Of a stretch of DNA of 64,000 bases, positions 10,944 to 20,701 are shown one piece after another. The notes under the pieces were generated by a model. That model was given only the letters and a program-made list of their open reading frames with translations. It had not been told where the DNA came from and did no database searches. The stretch comes from Berberis thunbergii (Eukaryota; Streptophyta; Magnoliopsida; Ranunculales; Berberidaceae): positions 186,001 to 250,000 of the forward strand of contig QNQO01000641.1 of NCBI GenBank assembly GCA_003290165.1. The letters are read 5' to 3'. The position numbers were made by a program, and so were the translations under genes. Numbering within the stretch: the first letter of the stretch is position 1; every line of letters starts with the position of its first letter.

Positions 10944-11232
10944 ATGTTAGGAGAAACAAAAGGGTTGTTGCAAACTGCCGAAGAGAAAAGGCTAGCTTCA
11001 ATTGCAGAGCTTTCTTCTAAATATCAAAAGGTAAACAGAAGATTGTGAGATGTGTATCTGTTATTCTTAAATTTTAAAAAACATGTGGGAGCCAGTAATT
11101 CAGTTTTGGCATTACCTTTTGGGTTATGATATGATATGATTTTTTCTATAGCATATAGAAAGCTTGGAAGCCCAACTTGCTGATGCATTTTCTGATAGAG
11201 GCAAAGCAGCTGAAACGATTTCTTCTCTGCAG
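10944..11232 (+). pseudogene. Coiled-coil protein exons, captured, source unknown
   Basis: Two intact exons with correct splice borders: 10944-11030 (29 codons, MLGETKGLLQTAEEKRLAS..) and 11152-11232 (27 codons, HIESLEAQLADAFSDRGKA..). Heptad-like spacing of Leu, Ile and Ala and the charge pattern indicate a coiled coil, as in golgin, kinesin-like or nuclear-matrix proteins. I do not recognise the exact source. The splice acceptor of the first exon lies right after the CNOT10 exon with no donor for it, so the junction is chimeric. Confidence 0.6.
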
Positions 11233-13477
11233 GTAATTTTTTGTTTTAATAACATTGTTTCCAGTAAAGTGAGGGCCAGGAAACAAAAGAAAAATTTTGT
11301 TTGGCTTTTGCTGTTTGTACAATTCCGTGAGGTTGAACTTACTAAGAATGATTCATCCATGGCGTTTGATGTTACTGGGCCACAGATATTTCTTGGAGGG
11401 ACAATTTGTCGTAGAATTGAAAATACCTACCAAAATGATTTTTAGCACAACTCCAATCAAAATGGTAAATTAGGATATCCAGGATTACTCACCCTTGCCT
11501 CCCACTTCCCACTAAAAATGCATCATTAGGTCATAGTTTGGTTGACTGCATTAAACTGTTATTGGCTGACAGAGGACAAGTTTGTGCTTGATTTATTCTT
11601 AAAATGACAAACTCCCTCCCTCTCTCTCGCCCTGCTCCCTATCTCCATTGCTCTCACTCTCTCCATTGCTCCCCCTGCCTCCCTCACTCCACCGCTCTCA
11701 CTCTCTCTCGCTTTCGAGCTTTGGCTCTTTCGAGTTTTGCTCCAAGGTATCATCCATCAAAGAGGAGGAAGCGGAAGAAGAAGAAGCTGTATCCATGAAA
11801 GATGATTCGGCGGAGGAGCCCTCAGTGTGTCCTGCAACTGTGTTTCGTATCAGTCTCAAACAACCCCCCTCCAATCGTAAGCACAAGATGAGCGTTCCAG
11901 GTCTTTGTAGAAATTTCAGGTCACACCCCTTCGTCATGCTTTGTTTAATTTGATTAATTTTGGGGTCTTTGGAGTTTAACGTGAAGCAATTTGGGTCTGT
12001 TTTAGTTGAATTATGGTGTTCCCAGTTGGCTTAAGTGATCAGTTTTGTAAGCATTGCAATGGGTTTGCTTCAAAACAAGAGTTTGTCTTACAGTTGGCTG
12101 AATTGTAAGACCTACAAGGATATCGATGAAGTTCGAGTGAATTTTGACCTCAATTTGGTGCTCCGTTGGAATTGTAGACAGAGTTGGGGTTTTCTGCTAA
12201 TGCCCTAAGCTTTAATCAGACTATTCTTTTCATTATTTATTTATTCAATCTAAAATCCATTTAGGAATTGTTGGCTATTTTCGTTATGTGAGTTGGTGAC
12301 TGAAAGGTTACATGTGTAATTTTCAGTGCTGTTTCTTGGTGTGGGAAGCTGAATTTAATTGCATGTGCTTCAGAAACTTGTGCAAGAATTCCAAGGTGTG
12401 TATTTCATACTAATTTTCTGTTTTATCACACGGTGTGATGAATTTTTGTAAAATTTGTATGAAAACATTGATACAAACCTTCATCTTTTTCCCAAGAATC
12501 ACTTCGTCAGGATTGTACCATTTGTATGAAAGTGGATTCTTGCTAGTAGGTCCCTGAATAAGTAAAAGAAAAAAAAATCATAAAAATTTGATACTATCTA
12601 CAAAGTTTAACATGTGGAAAATACTCAGTTATATTCTTGAACTGTTTTTGCACAAATGGATCCGAATATAGTACCTCATACTTGATTTTAGGGATACCAG
12701 GGAAGAATTCCTCTTCCCATTCATCGGAATCTTTACAACCACCATCAAGATTAGCTGGACAGGTTTGGGGAACAGCAGAAATCTAGCATTGCAGCGGAAG
12801 AATAAGCAATTCATCAAAAATTAATAAAAGCAATTATAACTTATATATAGTATATTATATACGAAGTAACAATATTACAAAAAGCTAAACACTAAGAATA
12901 TTATGAAAAGTAAATACAGATAAATAATTAGGACTTACAACTGCTAAGAAAACTACATTCAGCAGAACAACTATAAGCAAATTGCCTGTTTTCATCTTTT
13001 CCCTCAGTTAGGAACTTCTGCAATCAATTAAAGTAGATTATTAAAAGGAAACAAATAAATATACGGCGGCTGCTCTAGGTTTTAATTGTTCAATGGTGGA
13101 TATTGTTTCCCAAACTCTTGGAACAGTTAAGATTGAAAGGATTCAATTGAGAAAAAATTCCAGTAGTACCCCTCAAATCGCCACAGAGCAGAGCTCTTTT
13201 TCCTAAGGACCCCACTTTCTCATTTAACATGTATCCCTTTGTAGTATGTCTGTGAATAAGTTGATATTTGCAAGGATGATCTCATTCTAACAGTGAGATC
13301 TTCACATGTCCTATAAGCCCCAAGAAGTGTCATCCCCTGGGAGCAGATGTCATATTAACTTGGCCTCTACCCTCCATGTATTATGCTTTTATATATCATC
13401 ATTGTGACTATCCTCCTGTATTTCTATTTCAGATAAAGTTGATCCAACTGTTTCCACATATTATTGCTTTCATGCAG
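11233..13477 (+). other. Captured non-coding DNA with one possible 5' exon
   Basis: About 2.2 kb of AT-rich sequence between cargo pieces. Around 11600-11930 is a CT-rich stretch like a 5' untranslated leader followed by an open segment (MKDDSAEEPSVCPATVFRIS.., about 11795-11920) ending near a possible splice donor. It looks like the start of another captured gene that I do not recognise. The rest shows no coding signal. Confidence 0.35.
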
Positions 13478-14439
13478 GGTAGTTAGGATACGCCGGATGC
13501 GTGAAGTAAATCAGGAGGCGGTTCTGCTTGCATTGTTTTCCAGGACATTCACTTCTAGAGTGATTATCTTTAGGTTTGATTCCAAAAGTTCAACATTTTA
13601 TTGTCTTTTTTTTATGTTTCCCAAGTAGCATGTTCAGTTTAAATGCTCATGCTTTAATCTGTTAGCAATGGACTAATGCCTAATATAGTTGAGAAAATAT
13701 ATATGATTGGATAGCATGATCTTGAATAGACGGGTGCTAATCAGGCTTCATGGAATTAGACTACTATAAGTGTAGTTATTGATGTCTGATCATCCAACCT
13801 ATTAATTATTTTCTTCCAAAGAAAACATTGTCCTAATGAATTTATGCAAGCAGCCAATAGAATTTCTTTATTCATTTATTGTGTATTTTAGCTACCAACT
13901 CATTCAAATTCTGACAGTATGCTTTTGATTTAATGTGCAGTGGAACAAAACAAGCTGCACATAGATTAAAAATTTTGTTTGGATTAGCTGGTTTCAAAGC
14001 TGCTGAGCTTCATGGCAATCTTACTCAAGTTCAGCGTTTGGATGTAAGTATCCTTATCATATAATCAACTTATATGCCACATTTTTATGGTGAACATAGT
14101 TTCTAGAATTATCTAGTTTCAAGTATTGATGTTATGGAGTTAATTTGTCTGTTGGGATTCCCGATCTGTCTCCCTTCTGATGAGCACATTCACAAGAATA
14201 GAAAAGAATATGTTAAAATGATGTTTGCTGAAGAATTCTTTTTTCACACAACTATCTTGATTTTATTGTAGTTTTTAATATTGATTTTCATTTGGGGCAT
14301 GCGTCATTGGGATAGCCTATTTGGCGTTGTATTCTTGTAATTCTGTTCTACTAAGCTATCTCATCGTTTTTATAGGCTTTGGAGCTTTTCAGAAAGCAGG
14401 AAGTGGACTTTCTTATTGCAACAGATTTTGCTGCTTGAG
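13478..14439 (+). pseudogene. DEAD-box RNA helicase 28 fragment, captured
   Basis: Three consecutive exons from the second RecA domain of a plant DEAD-box helicase of the RH28 group (nucleolar ribosome-biogenesis type). Exon 13478-13573 encodes VRIRRMREVNQEAVLLAL; exon 13941-14043 encodes SGTKQAAHRLKILFGLAG and FKAAELHGNLTQVQRLD (motifs IV-V region); exon 14376 to about 14439 encodes ALELFRKQEVDFLIATD and then F-A-A followed by TGA. The family has TDVAARG here, so the Arg codon appears to have changed from CGA to TGA and Val from GTT to TTT. Introns are retained. Motif VI and the whole first RecA domain are absent. Confidence 0.88.
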
Positions 14440-14744
14440 TAAGTAAATTTAATTTGGCCTTTTCGTTAAGAAAAAATGGTGTTACTTAAATCTTAATAGA
14501 AGCCTCACCGTTATTTGACACACATGCACATGCATGCCTTCATATACGAGTGAGTTTTTGTTCCATGAAACACAATATTTTAACTGGATATCATCCTTTT
14601 TTTTGGAAGAAACTATAATAGAAAAATTAACTGGATATCTCTTGAATTGGCTGTTATATCTGTTATATGCGAGCTTAAGAGTTATTGATAGCTTGTATGA
14701 TATTTATTGAACGAAAGTTTAATTTGTGCATTCTGTTTCTGCAG

Positions 14745-14950
14745 GCCATTAATAGGTTTCCTTTAGTTCCCGGAGTTCTTGAGCTCGTTGGAATTGGTTA
14801 TTCTGGGGTAAGTTCCACACCTATTACTGCTACTATATATATATATTAGTTGAGAAGGATGCTATCAAGAAATATAGTTGGACCTTTAGTCATTTACATT
14901 TATCTTACTGATACAAACCCTTTGTGTTTGGCAGTGGTTTGCATATATAT
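14745..14950 (+). pseudogene. CURT1/CAAD-domain protein fragment, captured
   Basis: Exon 14745-14807, between an AG acceptor and GT donor, encodes 21 residues ending FPLVPGVLELVGIGYSG, the first helix of the CAAD domain found in CURVATURE THYLAKOID 1 and related thylakoid membrane proteins. About 126 bases downstream a second acceptor is followed by codons for WFAY and then a stop, the start of the next family exon before it decays. CURT1 proteins bend thylakoid grana margins; this remnant has no transit peptide and no second helix. Last host gene piece in CACTA element 2. Confidence 0.82.
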
Positions 14951-15059
14951 AGTAGCAGTAATAGGTGTGTCCTTGTATTTCAGGTTAAGATTTATATACC
15001 GACTTAGTGTGTGTGTGTTGTTATACTTATACAATGCCATGATGCAATTTCAGGTTATG

Positions 15060-15186
15060 CGAGGATACAATTTGAAGTGGCGGTAGAATCTGAGAAACAT
15101 TCAGCGGTGCCGCAATGTACAGACGAAGTTAGGACTGTAGGAGAAGCTGTTGGCCATTTCATTTCGTGGCCAAAAAAGCTGGTGTA
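15060..15186 (+). pseudogene. Possible CACTA-associated coding remnant
   Basis: An open stretch encodes VAVESEKHSAVPQC then DEVRTVGEAVGHFISWPKK. The pattern TVGxAVGxFxxWP resembles a short domain often seen in plant ORFs linked to CACTA transposons, as I remember it. If correct it is the only trace of the element's own coding region. The match is short and unverified. Confidence 0.4.
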
Positions 15187-15702
15187 TATATATGATAGCA
15201 TATTAACAATTTTGTATGAATGCTTAAATTATATTTTGAATGAATGAGAAACAGTTAGTTATCATGTTGTGTCTTTATTGATTGATTGAACGTTGTCATT
15301 ATTATATTAAATATTATATAAAAAATATTATATGGTAGTTAATAAAAAAAATTCACCAAAATTAAATAGCGCTTTAGAAGCTAATTAAAAAAAAATCAAA
15401 AAAAAAAATCAAAAAAAAAAATTAAAAAAAAATTAAAAAAAATCAACAAAATTAAATAGCGCTCATAAAAGCGCTATGCAAGCTAATTTAAAAAAAAAAT
15501 TAGCGCTTACATAACGCTTAATAAAGCGCTATCTAACGAAGCGCTATTCAAGTACGCGCCTTGCATAGCGCTTTTTTGAGCGCTATCTAAGCTACCATAG
15601 CGGTAGCTTAGATAGCGCTAAAAAGCGGTAGCTTAGATAGCGCTAAAAAGCGCTATCTAAGCCTATTTTTAAGCGCTATGCAAGCCTATATTTGTAGTAG
15701 TG

Positions 15703-16174
15703 GGATCTTTACTTTTGAATACCCCTAAATACTGGGGAGCTAGAAGAGTTTGCGAATCTAATGCTTCTGTTGGATAGACAAATGCTCTCAGAGGGATATG
15801 ATAGTTTGGTGTGGAAGGGTAAAGATGTGGGCTTCTCGGTGAAAGAATTTTTGGACATGTTGGCTGCATCTCACTATGAGACCCACTCTAACCCCTTCAT
15901 TTCCTCTCACAAAAATCTGGTATGGGTGAAAAACTTTTTCCTCGGATTAATTTCTTTAGTTGGTCAGTATTGCATGAGAAGATCTTCACTAAAGATAGGT
16001 TACGGAAAAGAGGAATTCACACAGGGAGTCTTTGTGTGATTTGCAATGAAATTGACGAGACGCTGGACCATTTGATGCTTCACTGTTGTTTCTCCAAATC
16101 CATTTGGAGCAATTTCTTGATAGAATTTTGTTTCAGTTTGATGTTTCAAGGCTCCATTTTAGATTGGCTAAGTT
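15703..16174 (+). pseudogene. LINE ORF2 C-terminus with zinc-binding domain
   Basis: Continuation of the LINE ORF2 beyond the nested transposon. It encodes EGYDSLVWKGKDVGFSVKEF, shifts frame near 15925, then WSVLHEKIFTKDRLRKRG and CVICNEIDETLDHLMLHC, the C-x2-C...H-x4-C arrangement of the reverse-transcriptase-associated zinc-binding domain in plant L1 elements. It ends at a stop near 16174, followed by the 3' UTR. Confidence 0.85.
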
Positions 16175-16483
16175 GATGGTCTCAAGCTAATCCTTCCCGT
16201 CGGGGGAGTGGTTATGGCGTAGGGTCCCTCGCGTTCTCATGTGGTGTGTGTGGAAAGAAAGAAATAAAAGGGTATTTGAATGACTCAACAGATCATAGCA
16301 CTCTATCTTTATCGAGATTAGAGAATTGTTGTGGAGGATGGGTTCGGCTTGTAGTTTGTTTAGGGATTTGGGTTTTGACACTTTCATGGTGTCTTGGCTT
16401 CCTTGATATAGGAATGTTTTTCCTTGTTTTTTGTTTCCTTTGCTTTCATTAATAAACATCTTCGTGTTTGATCAAAAAAAAAA

Positions 16484-18835
16484 TTGGTTGTTAATCTGAT
16501 TTGTTTGATTTGGTTGTAAATTTTCATGTCTGAATGGTTGATACTATTTGTAGTTGAGAATGTCAGCCTTCGAAAAATCAAAACTTGAAGTATAGGATTG
16601 TCGTAGGCAGCATGCATGCTTGCTTGCTTACAGGCAGGCAGGCAGGCCATCAGCTTGCTTGCTTACAGGCAGCGTGTTTGCTTGCTTAGTGCTCCATTTT
16701 TGGTGTCAATAATAATCTGGCAAGTATAGCATTTTCATGTCGATGAAATTAATTGGGGATAGCAATATTAATCTGGCATTGTTAATTACCATTGTGAATT
16801 GGTTTGTTTGATTTGGTATTTAATCTGATTTGTTTGATTCGGTTGTTAATTTTCATGTCTTAATGGTTGATACTATTTGTAGTTGAGAATGCCAGCTTTC
16901 GAAAAATCAAAACTTGAAGTATAGGAGTGTCGTAGGTGGCATGCATGTTTGCATGCTTGCTTGCTTGCAGGCAGACAGCTTGCTTGCTTAGTGCTCCATT
17001 TTTGTGTCAATAATAATCTGGCAAGTATAGCATTTTCATGTAGATTAAAATAATTGGGGATATCAATATTAATCTAGCATTGTTAATTACCATTGTGAAT
17101 TGATTTGTTTGATTTGGCTGTTAATCTGATTTGGTTGTTAATTTTCATGTCTGAATGGTTGATACTATTTGTAGTTGAGAATGTCAGCTTTCAACAAATC
17201 AGAACTTGAAGTATAATGTGTTGTAGGCAGCATGATTGCTTGCTTAATGCTCCATTTTTTGTGTCAATAATAATCTGGCAAGTATAACATTTTCATGTAG
17301 ATGAAATTAATTGGGGATAGCAATATTAATCTGGTATTGTTAATTACCATTGTGAATTGGTTTGTTTGATTTGGTTGTTAATTTTATGTCTTAATGGTTG
17401 ATACTATTTGTAGTTGAGAATGTCAGCTTTCAAAAAATCCAAACTTGAAGTATAGGAGTGTCATAGGCAGCATGCATGCTTGCTTGCTTGCAGGCAGCAT
17501 GCTTGCTTGCTTGGTTGCTTGCAGGCAGCATGCTTGCTTGCTTATTGCTCCATTTTTCTGTGTCAATAATAATCTCGCAAGTATAGCATTTTCATATAGA
17601 TGAAAATAATTGGGGATATCAATATTAATCTAGCATTGTTAATTATCATTGTGAATTGGTTTGTTCGATTTGGCTGTTAATCTGATTTGTTTGATTTGGT
17701 TGTTAATTTTCGTGTCTGAATGGTTGATACTATTTGCAGTTGAGAATGCCAGCTTTCAAAAAATCAAAACTTGAAGTATAGGAGTGTTGTAGGCAGCATG
17801 CTTGCTTGCTTAGTGCTCCATTTTTTGTGTCAAAAATAATCTGGCAAGTATAACATTTTCATGTAGATGAAATTAATTAGGGATATCAATATTAATCTAG
17901 CATTGTTAATTACCATTGTGAATTGGTTTGTTTGATTTTGTTGTTAATTTGATTTGTTTGATTTGGTTGTTAATTTTCATGACTGAATAGTTGATACCAT
18001 TTGTAATTGAGAATGCCAACTTTCAAAAAATTAAAACTTGAAGTATAGGAGTGTTGCAGGCAGGCAGGCAGCTTACTTGCTTGCTTGCTTGCAGACAGCA
18101 TGCTTGTTTGCTTAGTGCTCCATTTTTTGTATCAATAATAATCTGGCAAGTCTAGCATTTTCATGTAGATGAAATTAATTGGGGATAACGCTATTAATCT
18201 AGCATTGTTAATTACCATTGTGAATTGGTTTGTTTGATTTGGTTGTTAATCTGATTTGTTTGATTTGGTTGTTAATTTTTATGTCTGAATGGTTGATACC
18301 ATTTGTAGTTGAGAATGCCAACTTTCGAAAAATCATAACTTGAAGTATAGGAGTGTCGTAAGCAGCATGCATGCTTGCTTGCAGGCAGCATGTTTGCTTA
18401 CTTGCTTAGTGCTCCATTTTTTGTGTCAATAATAATCTGACAAGTATAGCATTTTCATGTAGATGAAATTGATTGGGGATAGCAATATTAATTTGGCATT
18501 GTTAATTACCATTGTAAATTGTTTTGTTTGATTTGGTTGTTAATCTGATTTGTTTGATTTGGTTGTTAATTTTCATGTCTTAATGGTTGATACTATTTGT
18601 AGTTGAGAATGCCAGCTTTCGAAAAATCAAACCTTGAAGTATAAGAATGTCGTAGGCAGCATGCATGATTGCTTGCAGGCAGCATGCTTGTTTGCTTGCT
18701 TGCAGGCTTGCAGGCAACATGCTTGCTTGCTTGCAGGCAACATGCTTGCTTGCTTGCTTGCAGGCATGCGGGCAACATGTTTGCTTGATTCCTTGCATGC
18801 AGCATGCATGCTTGCTTAGTATTCCATTTTAGGTG
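16484..18835 (+). repeat. Tandem array, eight copies of a 260-410-bp unit
   Basis: Each unit carries the same order of landmarks: TTGATACTATTTGTAGTTGAGAA, split here for length, then CTTGAAGTATAGG, a variable core of TTGC and GGCA words with GCATGC palindromes, then TGCTCCATTTTTTGTGTC and TAATCTGGCAAGTATAGC. The GAGAATG landmark occurs near 16558, 16887, 17178, 17418, 17743, 18010, 18312 and 18606. The landmark TGCTCCATTT near 16690-18815 gives spacings of about 259-303 bases and 411 for the last unit, whose TTGC/GGCA core is expanded. Open frames over the cores (Ala/Cys/Gln-rich) are products of the repeat and are not genes. The LINE tail abuts the array directly. Confidence 0.88.
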
Positions 18836-19274
18836 TCAAAAATTTTAAAATTTTGAACCTCCAAGATTTTAATGGAAGTGTGATTTTGAACGATAGTAGA
18901 TGAATTAAGTGTATTGATCATGAGATGATTTGATTGAATGGTCGGTTTTGAATTGGTTGAGACATTGTGCTTATGATCTAACAGACATTTAATTAGTGCT
19001 TTGAGTTTTGAAGTGTTGGGGTTTTTTCAACATAGTTGATGAAAAATTACAATGGGAAAATATATGATTGAAAGAATAATGTCAATTCCAGAAGCTTAAT
19101 GTATGATGGATATTTTATAGTCCCCGATTTTGGTTAAATTGATGGTTGGATTGCTTATTGAATTGATGGTTGGTCAAAAAATATAGCTCAATTGTAAAGC
19201 TTTTATTGCAATCTAAAAACATTTCATTTTTCTTTTTAGGGCTCCCTAACCTTTCATTGTACCTGACCGTAACT
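18836..19274. other. Spacer before Helitron coding region
   Basis: AT-rich, no coding signal. The 5' end of the Helitron probably lies here or within the tandem array, but the only terminal rule (TC after an A) is too weak to place it by eye. Confidence 0.4.
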
Positions 19275-20635
19275 ATGGACCACTTAGTTCAAAATCCACC
19301 GTACTCCGAAATGAAGATTTTCGGACAGGTACTATAGTAGGTTGATACTACTACATTTTACTTCGAATTGGTTGTCTCATATGTATGACACCTTTTTTGT
19401 TTGCAGGTGGATTCAGCCGTAAAAGGAACTGTAAGAAAAATACATAGTTTTTCCACCATAATTGGACAATTTTCACCTTAAAATTACTCACTTACTTATA
19501 TGTTTGCCATAGATCAAAATTCTAGAAAAACAAGGCGTCACGGCTACAGTTCGTGATGAGCAAGTTGATTCAAACTTGCCGAGGACAGTAAGAAATATTT
19601 TGAATTTCTCTTTTCACTTAGTTTTTAATAAACTAGCTAATGATTTTAACATGTCATCCTTGTATTAGGAGCAATTTCTTATAGACAATGGCCTCAGGTC
19701 CAATGTTCCCAACCAACAAGTATTATTTCTATTTATTTATTTTTTTCTTTTCCACTATTTCTAACAATAAATAGATACATATTTATTTATACCAAGTTCT
19801 CTGTTTTTTATTAATAAAGCCAAATATGGATATGGGAAAGGGAAAAGAAAATGTCCTTGTAGACAATAACGTTTCCAATCGTGCGATAGGCCAACGTTTG
19901 CCTCGAGAGAGAGAAAAAAATCAACCTAAGTTAGACACTACCTTGACTGCTAATGTGAATACTACAAAATAGAGAATATCCAAACTCCAATGCTTTGGGG
20001 TATGTACATCTATTTTTTCCTAACAAAATTTATATTGGTGTATGTTTCTTTATATAAGTATGTACAATTGCTTCTTTAGCCTTACACCTTCGAAAATTTA
20101 TTTTATATTTGTGTGTGTGTTTTTTTCTAGGGAAAAGGAAAAACAAAAGTCATACCCAACAATCACACAATACCATTAAAAGGTATTATCATAGAAGGGA
20201 AAGATTTTATAAATGCACCATCGATTTATAATGTTAGTGATCAAAGGAGGAAATGAAAAGCCACAATTGCCGAAAAGGGGAAAAGCAAATTTGTTGGGAT
20301 GTGTACAACATTCTTAACATTCAATGCGTGTGTTGATCTGTGTACTGCATTATTTATATTAATTGTTTTGTAACAGGTAAAGGCAACAAACATAACGAAC
20401 AATGTAATCGAAAGGTGATATAATAGGGTCTGCCAAATCTCCTATTGCTTAGGGAATTGACGAACTTCCATATATTTTGGTACATTTTTAGAACTATATA
20501 TCTCCAAATGTATGTTTTTCAAAATCCTTATGCTTATTTGCTTAAGTTTTTTATGCAAGGGAAAGAAAAATTCTAGTTCTATTCAAAAGGGTAAACAAAA
20601 AGTGGTATTTATCCAGGTATGTATAAGTGCGTTAC

Positions 20636-20701
<66 letters not shown>

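Larger units (their letters stand above)
9997..15702 (+). mobile_element. CACTA element 2, complete, carrying host gene fragments
   Basis: A 5,706-bp element starting CACTACTACAAATATT and ending ATATTTGTAGTAGTG, so about 15 bases of near-perfect terminal inverted repeat. It is flanked by the 3-bp duplication GGA (9994-9996 and 15703-15705), the size expected for CACTA transposition. Subterminal zones (about 10035-10285 and 15360-15690) are packed with TAGCGCT-type words in both orientations, likely transposase-binding sites. Inside lie pieces of at least four host genes on the + strand with introns retained, plus one short remnant that may come from CACTA's own coding region. No transposase is recognisable, so it would depend on enzymes made elsewhere. 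Confidence 0.92.
6661..16483 (+). mobile_element. L1-type LINE, decayed and split by CACTA element 2
   Basis: A plant L1-clade non-LTR retrotransposon. In order: the end of ORF1 (6661 to about 7130, with PPGFD and PPGFE proline-rich words), ORF2 endonuclease (7139-7830), reverse transcriptase (8330-9690), and after the interruption at 9997-15702 the C-terminal zinc-binding domain (15706-16174), 3' UTR, an AATAAA signal at 16451 and an A tail at about 16474-16483. Removing the nested CACTA element and one copy of its GGA duplication rejoins the reading frame across 9996/15706. Multiple stops and frameshifts show the element is dead. Its 5' part, if present, must lie left of CACTA element 1. 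Confidence 0.9.

Noticed and set aside
18580..18819. Several overlapping Ala/Cys/Gln-rich frames
   Set aside because: All are readings of the TTGC/GGCA repeat core in three frames and both strands; no start context or family.
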